Of a stretch of DNA of 50,839 nt, positions 1-8,608 are shown piece by piece. The translations under genes and the position numbers were made by a program. Source of the DNA: Nevskia sp. (lineage in GTDB: Bacteria > Pseudomonadota > Gammaproteobacteria > Nevskiales > Nevskiaceae); contig JARLJS010000220.1 of NCBI GenBank assembly GCA_031291075.1, positions 1 through 50,839 on the forward strand, in the 5' to 3' direction. The notes beneath the pieces are model-generated. The model ran no database searches, was not told the DNA's origin, and was given only the letters and a program-made list of their open reading frames with translations. Within the stretch, counting starts at the first letter, position 1, and each line of letters begins with the position of its first letter.

Positions 1-64
1 CCAGTAGTTGATCGCTTTCCGTCGCCGTCAGTTTCAACTCCGGCATCGGCCGCCCCAGTCCCAT
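1..64 (-). mobile_element. IS630-like transposase, N-terminal fragment cut by the window edge
   Basis: Reading leftward from ATG at 64-62 gives MGLGRPMPELKLTATESDQL and runs off the window. The RPMPxLxLTxxExxxL pattern is the start of the helix-turn-helix region of IS630-family transposases. Only about 21 codons are visible, so the family call rests on this short motif alone. No inverted repeat end could be defined between here and the repeat element at 143. Confidence 0.5.
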
Positions 65-142
65 ATGCCCCCCTGCGTGCTGGTGAGAGAGCATAAGACA
101 ACGGAGAGTCAAATTAATTCAACGAATTTCTAACTCAGGATA

Positions 143-318
143 CTAGAGCATGTTTAGTTTAGATGCATACATGTTGTTTCCCTCTCCCGCTTGCGGGAGA
201 GGGGTAGGGGAGAGGGGCTTTTGGCCGGACGAAAAGCCCCTCTCCCGGCCCTGCGGGCCACCCTCTCCCGCACGCGGGAGAGGGGAAGATGTGTGCATGT
301 AAAGAGAAAATGCTCTAG
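143..318. repeat. MITE-like palindromic element, copy 1
   Basis: A 176-bp non-coding element begins CTAGAGCAT and ends ATGCTCTAG, perfect 9-bp inverted ends. The inner flanks are also related: TTTAGTTTAGATGCATACAT on the left, and TTTCTCTTTACATGCACACA when the right end is read inward. The core is a set of CTCTCCCGC / GCGGGAGAG stem-loops around a pyrimidine-rich centre. A second, inverted copy lies at 16918-17197 and a degenerate single end near 48732. It has no coding capacity, so any movement would depend on a transposase elsewhere. The short ORFs that cross it are not genes. Confidence 0.8.
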
Positions 319-412
319 CGGCCATCAAGCGACTTTGAATACCCGCAAATGCCTGCCAGTAAGCTGCCGCTCGTTGTGGATGGGAATCCATTGCTACGCG
401 TGGCGAATGGCG

Positions 413-793
413 TCAGCGTTTCGGTGTCTTCATGCCTTCCACATAGTCTTGCAGCTGATCGAGGCGCTGGTTCCAAATCGCGCGCTGCGCCACCATCCAG
501 TCTTCAGCTGTTGCGAACGGCTTTGGTGCAAGATGATAGTGGCGAACGCGTCCTTCCTTGCGCGATCGCACCATGCCGCATTTCTCGAGCATCGCAAGAT
601 GTTGCGCAAAGGACGGCAGGGCCATGTTAAATGGACCTGCCAGCTCCGTGGTCGAGGCAGGTCCCCGAGCCAGCCGCTCGACCACAGCGCGCCGGGTCGG
701 GTCCGCGAGTGCCTGAAAAACGCGGCTGATCTCGTGACTTCGCGCCGCAGTTCCTCGATCCACAGATGCCCGAGCGCCGATGTCAGTGCCCAC
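413..793 (-). CDS. ArsR-family winged-helix regulator
   Basis: A small DNA-binding repressor of about 126 aa. The sequence after the start contains ISRVFQALADPTRRAVVERL, then STTELAGPFNMALPSFAQHL as the recognition helix region, then the wing (RKEGRVRHYHLAP). This is the ArsR subgroup usually found beside AHSA1/SRPBCC proteins. No CxC metal-binding pair is present, so metal sensing is not indicated. The open frame continues upstream, but that stretch overlaps the preceding gene. A GTG at 793 overlaps the 3' end of the SRPBCC gene by 11 nt, has GGTGAG just upstream, and gives the usual family length. The two genes are therefore translationally coupled, and the protein probably represses its own operon through the dyad at 1303-1327. 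Confidence 0.8.
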   Translation of the reverse strand: MGTDIGARASVDRGTAARSHEISRVFQALADPTRRAVVERLARGPASTTELAGPFNMALPSFAQHLAMLEKCGMVRSRKEGRVRHYHLAPKPFATAEDWMVAQRAIWNQRLDQLQDYVEGMKTPKR

Positions 794-1265
794 GTAGGTA
801 CTCACCCAATTTATCGAGTGTTTGATATCCGAGTTCGACGGCTCCGAAGCCGATAGTGCCGTCGCGTTGTGCTTTGCTCGGGTGTAGCTGCCGGAGCGTA
901 AGCACTGTCTTGCCATCGCTCTGCTCATCGAATGTGATGGTCATCCTGAATCGATTGGGGTCGTCGTCCTTGTCCGCCCCGTGATCGAGAACCAGTCGTT
1001 CGTTGGGTATCACCTCCAGAAATACCATCCTGCTGTCGAATCGATGCCCATCCGGCGCAATCATGTCGAATCGCCACACCGCGCCACCCTTGGCTTCGCT
1101 CGCTTGGTGAACCTCGCAGCGGAACCCGCGTGGGCCAAACCATTGAAACATGCGTTTGGGCTCGACCCAGGCGCGGAAGACGTGATCCCGAGAAGCATCA
1201 ATGACGCGTGATAGCACTATCTCCCGATCAAGCTCTCCGTCGGCGTATGCGGCTTTGGCAACCAT
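783..1265 (-). CDS. SRPBCC / AHSA1-type ligand-binding protein
   Basis: About 160 aa with the START/Bet v1-like fold of the AHSA1 (Aha1 C-terminal) subgroup. Visible family signatures are the opening strand REIVLSRVIDASRDHVFRAW, the PKRMFQWFGPRGF segment, the central GGAVWRFDMIAPDG strand and a long C-terminal helix ending in LDKLGEYLRGH. Such proteins bind hydrophobic ligands in a deep cavity and are commonly cotranscribed with an ArsR regulator; no catalytic role can be assigned. The ATG at 1265 is chosen over an in-frame ATG 51 nt upstream because AGGAG stands eight bases before it and the upstream residues are not family-like. It is the first gene of a two-gene operon with the ArsR gene. 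Confidence 0.8.
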   Translation of the reverse strand: MVAKAAYADGELDREIVLSRVIDASRDHVFRAWVEPKRMFQWFGPRGFRCEVHQASEAKGGAVWRFDMIAPDGHRFDSRMVFLEVIPNERLVLDHGADKDDDPNRFRMTITFDEQSDGKTVLTLRQLHPSKAQRDGTIGFGAVELGYQTLDKLGEYLRGH

Positions 1266-1302
1266 GCTGGAGGCTCCTGTATTGATTAATAAGGTAACCA
1301 TC

Positions 1303-1327
1303 TTAGTATCCAGCATATCGATACTTA
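1303..1327. promoter_or_regulatory. Candidate operator dyad upstream of the SRPBCC-arsR pair
   Basis: TTAGTATC (1303-1310) and GATACTTA (1320-1327) form a near-perfect dyad (7 of 8 positions pair) separated by 9 bp. It lies 38-62 bp upstream of the ATG at 1265, where the promoter of the operon should be. The size and AT-rich composition suit an ArsR-family site. The role is inferred from symmetry and position only. Confidence 0.45.
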
Positions 1328-1479
1328 GGTCAATACCTTTTTAATCCAATCGCTTGACGCTACTCGATACCCGACGTTCGCGACTGACTGCAATGGGCAG
1401 AAAAGCGACGCGCCAGTGACAAGTCATGAAATTGCGGACATGCCGAATTTGGCGGCACGACCGACTAGCCTGTCGGTGG

Positions 1480-1500
1480 CAGCGGACTCAAAATCCGCCG
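1480..1500 (+). repeat. tRNA-Leu anticodon-arm direct repeat, left copy (possible att core)
   Basis: A 21-bp sequence (CAGCGGACTCAAAATCCGCC plus one G) is identical to 18587-18607 in the same orientation. It contains the anticodon stem-loop GCGGA-CTCAAAA-TCCGC. Anticodon loops are common crossover sites of tyrosine recombinases, so the pair could be attL/attR. No integrase gene was found between or beside them. Confidence 0.6.
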
Positions 1501-1542
1501 GGACGACCTCCCGTGAGAGTTCGAGTCTCTCCCTAGGCACCA
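1481..1542 (+). tRNA. tRNA-Leu(CAA), 3' half only
   Basis: From the anticodon stem onward this reads as a normal tRNA-Leu: GCGGA-CTCAAAA-TCCGC with anticodon CAA, a long class II variable arm (CGGGACGACCTCCCG), a T arm GAGAG-TTCGAGT-CTCTC, and the acceptor strand CCTAGGC followed by A-CCA. The matching 5' acceptor strand (GCCTAGG) and a D arm are missing at the expected distance; the sequence just upstream (GCCTGTCGGTGGCAG) cannot form them. It is therefore a truncated tRNA gene, as expected at the edge of an integrated element or a recombination scar, and unlikely to be functional. Confidence 0.7.
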
Positions 1543-1704
1543 GCGAAAATTTCCCCTCGCAAATCGGGCTCTGTTTCACCCATGCGGCGCAGCACTTCCC
1601 TTGCCTGTCAAAGAGGAGTTGCGGCGACAACTGACCGAGCCCTTTGGCGACAACTCCAGTGCTTGGCTTGCCAAGGTCGCCGTCGTCATGCCGGGTCTGT
1701 GTCA

Positions 1705-2678
1705 TCAGCGCGAGGCCAGCCAGGCCTCGTAGTGGTCCTTGAGGGTTTCCGCGGCCGGCCGGTAGACGATGCCCAGCTCCTCGACGCTGCGCCGGTTGTC
1801 GACCGGAAAGCGTATGCCCAGGTGGTTGCGGATGTACTCCTGTGTCAGGCCGAAGGCGGGGCCGATCAGCCGTACCAGCCAGTCAGGCACGTTCCAGCGC
1901 GGCAGCAGGTAGGGGCGGCGATGGAAGGGGCGCAGGATTCTCGACATCTCCAGGAAGGAGATCATCTGCTTCTCCGCGAGGATGTAGCGCCCCTTGGCAT
2001 GGTCGCGCTGTGCCGCGCGCAGGTGCGCCAGCGCCACGTCGCGCACGTCGACGTAGGTGAAGCTGAAATCGGCCGCGCCGTAGAAAAAGCAGCCCTTGAG
2101 CAGCTCCTCCAGCAGGAACAAGCTGCCCGATTCGGAGGAGGCGGTCAGCGCGGGGCCGAGGACCAGGCCCGGATTGATCGCCACCATGCTCCAGCGGCTC
2201 TGGCGACCGCAGATGTCCCAGGCCTCTTTCTCGGCCGTGACCTTGGAGTAGTGGTAGGGATTGTTCTGCGGCGTGCTGGTAGTGTTGAAGTAGGCCTCAC
2301 TGAGCACGCCGCCGGCCATCTGCCGGACGTCGATGTAGTCGCCGAAGATGGCGCCGACGGTCGAGGTCAGCACCACCCGTCGCACGCTGGGCGTACGGTC
2401 GACGGCGCCCAGAACGTTTCGGGTGCCGCGCAGCGCCGGCGTCACCACCTGCTTCTGGCCATCCTTGATCTGTTCGGGCATGAGAAACGGAGAGGCAACG
2501 TGGAATACCAGGTCGCAGTCCTGCATCGGCCGGTCGAATGCGCCTTCGTGCAACAAGTCGGCCTCGTGCAGCTGCAGGTGCCCCGGGTATTGCTGGCCCA
2601 GCCGGGCCAGGCTGCGGTTCTTGTCCTGGTTCGCCAGGCTGCGCACCGTTGTCCGGACGGTGTATGCCCCGGCATCTG
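1705..2678 (-). pseudogene. NAD(P)-dependent epimerase / dihydroflavonol-reductase-like protein, 5'-truncated
   Basis: About 324 codons of an extended SDR of the dihydroflavonol-4-reductase type. Recognisable parts are YTVRTTVRS after the first beta-alpha unit, CDLVFHVASPF, RRVVLTSTVGA, the active-site YHYSK (YxxxK), INPGLVLGP, and a typical C-terminal substrate region. The N-terminal glycine-rich nucleotide-binding motif (TGxxGxxG) is absent: the frame enters at about 2678 directly from another gene's sequence, in a different reading frame. Upstream codons in this frame are non-family and Arg/His-rich. It is read as the remains of a gene whose first 15-20 codons were lost in a deletion, and is probably inactive because the cofactor loop is missing. 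Confidence 0.75.
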
Positions 2679-3218
2679 CGGAGCCAGCAGCGCAGCCGCA
2701 GCTATCGGCGCAAGGCCGCAGATGGGGATGGCGTACCGCAGAAAGTGGTTGATACCGTAGGCGAAGGTCCCGATGGCGACGACGCCGGTAGCGGCAACCA
2801 TCATTGGCAGCTGGATGCCGCGCATGCCCGGAACCAGGATGGACGCCGCCGTCATAATGCTCCAATACAGGGCATTCAAGACGATGCCGCCGAACACCAT
2901 GGCGCGGGCGGATGCAAGGTGTCTGCAGGCAAGGGTTTCCAACCTGCGGTACAGCGCCAGGCGCAACGCGGCGACGGCCGACACGATGGCCAAATTCGTG
3001 AATACAAAGATTGGAAAGTCTCGATAAATGCCGCCGGCGAGGCTGAGGACCAGCCACATGCACGGGAAGATCAGGAGCCAGCCAGCTTCCCTCTTCCGCG
3101 TTTCCAGCAGCGCCGTCCGCTGCATCTGCGCCAGTTCCCCCGGCCGCGCCGGCGCGCGATCCGAGGGTTCAACTCCTGATGACATCACTGCAGTCGACTG
3201 GCAGGTGGCATTACGCAT
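2672..3218 (-). pseudogene. Multi-pass membrane protein, 3'-truncated
   Basis: About 180 codons encode an N-terminal cytoplasmic stretch and five hydrophobic segments, including LLIFPCMWLVLSLAGGIY, FVFTNLAIVSAVAALRLAL, MVFGGIVLNALYWSIMTAAS and YAIPICGLAPIAAAALL. The layout resembles the membrane sensor region that precedes GGDEF or histidine kinase modules, but no such domain remains. Recognisable sequence ends at about 2672, after APQMPG, where the DNA becomes the epimerase gene in another frame; a translating ribosome would read nonsense after the junction. The start is uncertain: ATG at 3218 is used; ATG at 3182 or a TTG at 3233 are alternatives. Confidence 0.6.
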
Positions 3219-3335
3219 GTCCGTTCCAGTCAAATATGCTGAGCCTCCACCGCGGTCTCAAAGAAAAGGCTCCGACGAGCGGCCGCAATCTGCAGTGCGA
3301 GAGGCCGCAGTCATCCCGGCGGGAATGGCCCAGTG

Positions 3336-6300
3336 CTAGGGTCCGCCTGGAGTCGATTCATTTCGAGGAACCGGCTTGTTGAGGAACGCCTCTATCTCCG
3401 ATGCCGGCAGCGCCCGGCTGAAAAGAAAGCCCTGCATCTCGTTGCACTTGAGCAGACGCATCAGCTTGGCCTGCTCCTCGGTTTCGACGCCCTCGGCGAT
3501 GGTAAGGAGACCTAGGTCGCGGCCGAGCGCGATGATGCTCGTGACGATGCTCATGTCTCCCGGGCTGCTGGTCATATTTACGATAAACGAGCGGTCGATC
3601 TTCAACGCGTCGAGCGGGAGCTTGCTGATATAGCGCAGCGACGAATAGCCGGTGCCGAAGTCGTCGACGACGATCCGCATGCCGAGCTTCTTTGCGGCGA
3701 AGAGCTTCTCGATGTTGTCCTGGACGTCATGCATGATCACGCTTTCGGTGATCTCCAGGTCGAGCCCGCAATCTGCAGCCGGTGCCAGGCTGAGCACAGC
3801 ACGAAGACTCGCGACGAAGTCCTTGCTGCGCAGCTGGAGCGCCGACACGTTCACGGCAATGCGCGGTGCAGCGAGCCCCGCGCTGCGCCATGCCGCCTGC
3901 TGGCGGGCGGCTTCGTGCAGTGCCCATTCGCCCACGGGGAGGATCAGCCCCGTTTCCTCCAGCAAGGGGATGAAGTCCGACGGCGGCAGCAGCCCGCCCT
4001 CGGGGCGCTGCCAACGGATCAGCGCTTCGAGGGACGTCACCGCTCCGGTTCTGGTGTCGACCTTGGGCTGGTAGTGCAGCACGAACTCCCTGGCTTCGAC
4101 GGCGCGCCGCAGCCGGCTCTCCAGGCCCAGCTTCTCGGCGACCCGCGCGCTCATCTCCGGCGAGTAGAAAAGAACCTCCGTGCCTTCCTCCCTGGCCTTC
4201 CTGAGCGCGGACTCGGCATTACGGAGCAGGCCCTCGGCGTCCGCGGCATCGGTGGGGAACAAGGCGATCCCCATGCGCCCGGCCAGGCGCAGCTCGTTGC
4301 CTTCCACGACGAGCGGCCCGGCAAAGCACGCGTCGAGCGTCCGGTTCGCAACCTCCATCGCCACACTTGGGTCCACCACGTTCTTCGCGACGAATGCGAA
4401 TATGTCCGTGCCGATGCGCGCAGGGCTTGATTCCTCGCCTGCGCTTGCCGCGAGGCGCCTGGCCAGCTCCTTCAGCACCATGTCGGCGATATGGCGACCG
4501 AAGGTTGTGTTGACGTTGCGGAAACGCTGCACGTCGACAAGCATAACGGCGGAGCGTTCGCCGACTGCGGCTGCATGCCTGAGGTACTGTTGCAAGCGCT
4601 CGAGGAGCAGCGCGCGGTTGGGCAGCCCGGTCTGCACATCGTAGTAGGCGAGATAGGCGACTTTGTAGGCCTTCGACATGTAGTCGAGGGCGAACGACAC
4701 GTCGTTCGCCAGCTCGACGAGCAGGCGCATCTCCTCGTCGTCGAAGACCCCTGGTTCGGCGGCGTACAACGCCAATACGCCGAGCGCCTCGCCTTCCTGC
4801 AGGAACGGCAGCATGGCCAGCGATTTGACGCCGCGCTCGGCAAGTTCTTTCTTCATGCTCCGCTGAGGATCGTTGAGGACGTCGTTTGAGATCAAAGGGC
4901 GCCTTTCGTAGACCGCGCGCCCTGGCAGCCCGGTGTTGCCGGCCACCGTTGCCAGACTGGCAGCGGGGATTGCGTCGAGAAAGCCGCGCACATCCTCGCC
5001 GGCCCAGCCTTCCGGGCGCACCCGCTTCGCCTCGCGGTCCACGCGTCCGGCCCAGGCCATGACGAAGCCACCCGCTTCCACGGCGATGCGCGAGGCCTCG
5101 CGAAACAGCTCGACCGGATCTCGAATGCGCACGATCGCGCCATTGATGGCGCTGAGCACGGCGTATACCCGGTTCAGGCGTCGTATCCGCTCGCCCGCGC
5201 GCCTGGACTCGGTGACGTCGCGGAATGACCAGATGCGCCCGTAGTAGCGGCCGTCGGCACCCACTACCGGGGCCGAATATCGGTCGAGGACGGTGCCGTC
5301 CTTCAACCGGGTCTCCGTGCTGCTCTTTTCCTGTGGGTGTGCGTAGAGAGCACGCACGCGCTCCCCGAACGCTTCGGGATCGACGGTTGCATTCATGACG
5401 TGCGCGACTTGGCGCGTGTCGTCGGGGTCGTCTGCCACGTCGCGCGGAATCTTCCATAGTTCTTTGCAACGTTCGTTCTGAAAGATCTTCCGCCCGTTTG
5501 CATCCACGACCAGGATGCCTTCAAGGGTCGACTCCGTAAGCGCTTTCAGGAAGGCATTGTTCCACAGCAGTTCGGACTCTCTTTTCTTGCGCTCAGTAAC
5601 GTCTCGGGCATTCACGACGATCCCGTTGACAGCCGGATCGGCCAGGGCGTTCTTCGCTACGCTCGCGAGCCAGATCCAATGGCCGTTCTTGTGCCTGTAG
5701 CGCAGCTCGGCGGCATGCACGTCGTCCGGCTGCGTCACAATCTCGCCGACGTCGGCCAGCATCCTGCCGACGTCGTCGGGATGCACGATGTCGCTGAGTC
5801 TGCGACCTACGATCTCGTCGGGCGAGTAGCCGCCGATGCGTGTCAGCGAAGGACTCGCGTAGCGCACGATCCCTTCGGCATCCAGCACGACGGTGAGATC
5901 GCTGGAATTCTCGGTGAGGGCGCGGAACCGCGCCTGGCTTTCGGCGAGCGCCCGCTCGGCACGTTTGCGTTGGCTGATGTCGAGTGCTGTTCCACGCACG
6001 CCGACGATCTGTCCCTTGATATCCCTAACTGCGGCGCCGCGCGCAAGCATCCACCCGTTGCTGCCGTCGGCACGCACCGTCTCCAGGTCGAGTTCGTATG
6101 GAACGCCCTCTTTCTCTGTCCGGTGCAGAGCTGCTTGCAGACGTGCGAAACTCTCTTTGGTGAAGAGCCGATGGTGCTCGGTATACGGAGGTACGGCGGT
6201 TCGCCGCGTCATGCCGAACATGCCGAAGATCTCGTCCGTCCATGTAACCTCGTTGGTGGCGCTCTCGAGACGCCAGCTGCCGAACCGGGCTGCGCGTTGC

Positions 6301-7499
6301 GCTTCCTGCAGTTCAGTCAGCGCGTCCTGTATGGCTTGTTCAGCGTGCTTGCGTTCGGTGATGTCCTGCAGGAAACCGACAATGCGCACCAGCCTTCCTT
6401 CCGAATCGAATTCGACGTCGTCCTCGGCAAGAACATAACGCACCGTTTCGTCGGGTCGGAGGATGCGCGTCTCAATGCCAAACCGCTTGCCCTCTTGCAG
6501 CGACGCATGTATCGCGGCGGCCAGCCTGGCCCGGTCTTCTGGATGCGTCCAGGCAATGACCTTCGCCAACGTTCCGTCGAACTCCGTGCGGCTGCGGCCG
6601 TTGATCTGCAGGAACTCGTCGGAGCATTGAAGCCGTTCGCTCCGGACATCGAACTCCCAGCTCCCGATGTGGGCGCTGCGTTCTACGCGCCCCAGCATCG
6701 CCTCCCGCTCTCGGAGGTCGGACACGTCGGTGACGATGCCGACGTAGAAGCCGATCTCCCCGGATCTGCCGGTTTCGGGCACGGCGCGGCCAAGGACCCA
6801 GCACACGTGGCCGTCCGGTCGAAGAAAGCGAAACTCGGCAGCGAACTCGCGGCCGCTTTTCGCTGTCGCGTACCACTGTGCCGTGACGCGCTCGCGGTCT
6901 TCGGGGTGGACAGCCCGCTCCCATCCCCGGCCCACCGCGTCCTGCGGCGCGAGACCCGCCATCGCGCTCCAGCGTTCGTTCACATATGTGCACGTTCCCG
7001 CGGCATCGGCCTCGAAGATGCCGACCGGTGAGATGCGCGCAAGCATGCGGAACCGCGCCTCGCTCTCCTGCAGCATCGACTGTGCAAGACGGCCGCGCCG
7101 CCGCTCATCGCTTTCCCGCATCGCCCGGCGGAGCGCTGGCACCAGGCGCGACAGGTTTGACTTGGGTATGAAGTCCTGAGCGCCGGCCTTCAGCATGTCG
7201 ACCGCGACTTCCTCGCTTACCTTGCCCGAAACCAGGATGAAGGGCAGGTCGAGGCCAGATTCCCGGAGTAGCGTGAGCGCCTCCGGCCCGCCGAAGCCGG
7301 GTACGACGTAGTCGCACAGCACCGCGTCCCAAGCCTTGTCCGCGAGCGCGGCCCGCATCGCCTGCGCCGTGGCGATGCGCCGTGAAACGACCTCCATGCC
7401 ATCCCGCTGTATCGTGCGCACGAGAATCTCTGCATGCGCGGCGGAGTCCTCGACGATGAGCAGATGGATCGGACTGAAGGTGGACTGCTGCATGGTCAT
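3336..7499 (-). CDS. REC-PAS(5)-GAF-GGDEF-EAL signalling protein, predicted c-di-GMP phosphodiesterase
   Basis: About 1,387 aa from the ATG at 7499. Domain order, in approximate residues: receiver 5-130 with phospho-acceptor Asp in LCDYVVPGFGG; five PAS/PAC units 145-775, each ending in a DVT/DITERK-type linker; GAF 776-945; GGDEF 950-1115; EAL 1130-1375. The EAL domain has the residues needed for c-di-GMP hydrolysis: SLEALIRW, NVSALQL, EITES, DDFGTGYSS, LKIDRSFI and IAEGVETEEQ. The GGDEF signature is degraded to RIGTDIFAF, so cyclase activity is unlikely; such domains can still bind GTP and tune the EAL domain. There are no membrane segments, so it is cytoplasmic. No kinase gene is adjacent. 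The start is uncertain: the frame is open to 7691, and 7499 is chosen because the receiver domain begins there. Confidence 0.85.
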   Translation of the reverse strand: MTMQQSTFSPIHLLIVEDSAAHAEILVRTIQRDGMEVVSRRIATAQAMRAALADKAWDAVLCDYVVPGFGGPEALTLLRESGLDLPFILVSGKVSEEVAVDMLKAGAQDFIPKSNLSRLVPALRRAMRESDERRRGRLAQSMLQESEARFRMLARISPVGIFEADAAGTCTYVNERWSAMAGLAPQDAVGRGWERAVHPEDRERVTAQWYATAKSGREFAAEFRFLRPDGHVCWVLGRAVPETGRSGEIGFYVGIVTDVSDLREREAMLGRVERSAHIGSWEFDVRSERLQCSDEFLQINGRSRTEFDGTLAKVIAWTHPEDRARLAAAIHASLQEGKRFGIETRILRPDETVRYVLAEDDVEFDSEGRLVRIVGFLQDITERKHAEQAIQDALTELQEAQRAARFGSWRLESATNEVTWTDEIFGMFGMTRRTAVPPYTEHHRLFTKESFARLQAALHRTEKEGVPYELDLETVRADGSNGWMLARGAAVRDIKGQIVGVRGTALDISQRKRAERALAESQARFRALTENSSDLTVVLDAEGIVRYASPSLTRIGGYSPDEIVGRRLSDIVHPDDVGRMLADVGEIVTQPDDVHAAELRYRHKNGHWIWLASVAKNALADPAVNGIVVNARDVTERKKRESELLWNNAFLKALTESTLEGILVVDANGRKIFQNERCKELWKIPRDVADDPDDTRQVAHVMNATVDPEAFGERVRALYAHPQEKSSTETRLKDGTVLDRYSAPVVGADGRYYGRIWSFRDVTESRRAGERIRRLNRVYAVLSAINGAIVRIRDPVELFREASRIAVEAGGFVMAWAGRVDREAKRVRPEGWAGEDVRGFLDAIPAASLATVAGNTGLPGRAVYERRPLISNDVLNDPQRSMKKELAERGVKSLAMLPFLQEGEALGVLALYAAEPGVFDDEEMRLLVELANDVSFALDYMSKAYKVAYLAYYDVQTGLPNRALLLERLQQYLRHAAAVGERSAVMLVDVQRFRNVNTTFGRHIADMVLKELARRLAASAGEESSPARIGTDIFAFVAKNVVDPSVAMEVANRTLDACFAGPLVVEGNELRLAGRMGIALFPTDAADAEGLLRNAESALRKAREEGTEVLFYSPEMSARVAEKLGLESRLRRAVEAREFVLHYQPKVDTRTGAVTSLEALIRWQRPEGGLLPPSDFIPLLEETGLILPVGEWALHEAARQQAAWRSAGLAAPRIAVNVSALQLRSKDFVASLRAVLSLAPAADCGLDLEITESVIMHDVQDNIEKLFAAKKLGMRIVVDDFGTGYSSLRYISKLPLDALKIDRSFIVNMTSSPGDMSIVTSIIALGRDLGLLTIAEGVETEEQAKLMRLLKCNEMQGFLFSRALPASEIEAFLNKPVPRNESTPGGP

Positions 7500-7722
7500 G
7501 GCGCGCCGATGAGTTCGTGGCCTTTCGTGCCACTGGTCACCAAGTGGGTTGACGTAACGATGCCGCGCCGATCGGAGCTCTGCCATGACATGGATCAATT
7601 GCCGGCGTGGCTCCTCTTCGCCGGAGAGCCTCAGGGCGGGCCACTTGCCTATGCTGGTCGGGTGCGCGGTGTGGAGCCCGCGAATGTGCACTAGGGCCTG
7701 TTAACCAACCTTTTTTGAGGGT

Positions 7723-8487
7723 TCACTGAACGGCCATCTGGCCCTGCACTTCCACGGTTGGCAAGGGCCGATATGCGATCTTCTCGGCTTCGCCGCGGCT
7801 GACTCCCAGGGTCTGCAGCACTAGAGCCGCCGCACGCTCAGCGAGGTTGTCGCTGCTGAACCCCAACTGCTGCTTCAGGGCGGCGATTTCGGGCGTCTGC
7901 AGTTCGCCGAGCTGCAGTTCGACTGCGACGGAGGCCAGCACTGTGCCGCCTACGGCAATGAAGCTCATCAGGGGGTCGGCGATGGAGAAGCGCTTGGCGG
8001 CGATCCCCTTCCCGATATCGCGCAGCAGCCGCTGGCCTAGACCGCGGCTGATGGCACGCGGGGAAAATCCTTCGCGGATCAGGAACTGTCCCCACACTGG
8101 TTCCCGCCGCGCGCGCAGCAGTGTATGGCGCACGCTTACGGCAATCACCTCCGCCGGATCGGCAACCTTGGCCACCAGGCGGTCCAGCGCGTCGGCGAAA
8201 TCCTCGAACACCCAGTCCACCAGCGCGGCGTGAATGGCTTCCTTGGACTCGAAGTGGTTGTAGAACGAGCCGAAGCCGACGTCGGCTGCCTCGGTGATCT
8301 CGTTGATCGCCACGCCCTCCATGCCCTTCTCCGCCATTAGCCGGAGGGCCGCTTCCAGTAGCCGGCCACGGGTTTCCCGCTTGCGGCGGGCGCCGCGCGG
8401 TTCGCGCCCGGCAACGACCGCAGCGGGGGCCGGGGAGGGCTTGGGGGCCGGGCGCTTACCGGCACGGCGCGGGGAGGATTTCTGCAT
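7723..8487 (-). CDS. TetR-family repressor of the catabolic operon
   Basis: A 254-aa one-component regulator. After a basic, Pro/Ala-rich leader of about 35 residues comes the TetR helix-turn-helix: RGRLLEAALRLMAEKGMEGV, then INEITEAADVGFGSFYNHFE, with the diagnostic GSFYNHF recognition helix. The rest is a helical ligand-binding domain without obvious family specificity. It is divergent from the hydroxylase operon across 121 bp that contain a sigma70-type promoter and palindromes (8515-8520, 8548-8557), the standard arrangement for a repressor released by a pathway substrate or its CoA ester. The ATG at 8487 precedes the conserved domain with a normal-length leader. Confidence 0.85.
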   Translation of the reverse strand: MQKSSPRRAGKRPAPKPSPAPAAVVAGREPRGARRKRETRGRLLEAALRLMAEKGMEGVAINEITEAADVGFGSFYNHFESKEAIHAALVDWVFEDFADALDRLVAKVADPAEVIAVSVRHTLLRARREPVWGQFLIREGFSPRAISRGLGQRLLRDIGKGIAAKRFSIADPLMSFIAVGGTVLASVAVELQLGELQTPEIAALKQQLGFSSDNLAERAAALVLQTLGVSRGEAEKIAYRPLPTVEVQGQMAVQ

Positions 8488-8535
8488 GGCGGGCCTGATC
8501 AGGGTGACGGCATAGTATACGCCTGCGGATCATAA

Positions 8536-8564
8536 TTGACAAACTGATCATATATGAGTTTAAT
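8536..8564 (+). promoter_or_regulatory. Sigma70-type promoter with operator-like palindrome, catabolic operon
   Basis: TTGACA (8536-8541), a 17-bp spacer and TTTAAT (8559-8564) form a near-consensus promoter reading toward the hydroxylase gene, with an expected start near 8571. The spacer contains the perfect palindrome TCATATATGA (8548-8557), and GATCATA occurs twice (8529-8535 and 8546-8552). A TetR dimer bound here would block RNA polymerase. GTATAC (8515-8520) is a further palindrome closer to the repressor gene. Binding itself is inferred. Confidence 0.65.
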
Positions 8565-8608
8565 GTCGGAAATTGGGCCGGCCGAGACCGGATCGAACGG
8601 AGTTTCTG

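Noticed and set aside
143-318. CRISPR array from the repeated CTCTCCCGC units
   Set aside because: The units are inverted stems without regular spacing or unique spacers; no cas genes in the window.
191-856. Plus-strand ORF across the repeat and the ArsR gene
   Set aside because: First part translates the palindromic repeat and the rest is antisense to arsR.
1441-1542. Complete functional tRNA-Leu gene
   Set aside because: No 5' acceptor strand complementary to CCTAGGC and no D arm at the right distance.
1424-1705. 93-codon minus-strand ORF containing RERLELSREVVPADFESAA
   Set aside because: This is a translation of the tRNA-Leu remnant, a familiar spurious protein made from tRNA sequence.
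5679-7031. 450-codon plus-strand ORF opposite the EAL protein
   Set aside because: No domain; antisense to PAS repeats with clear linkers.
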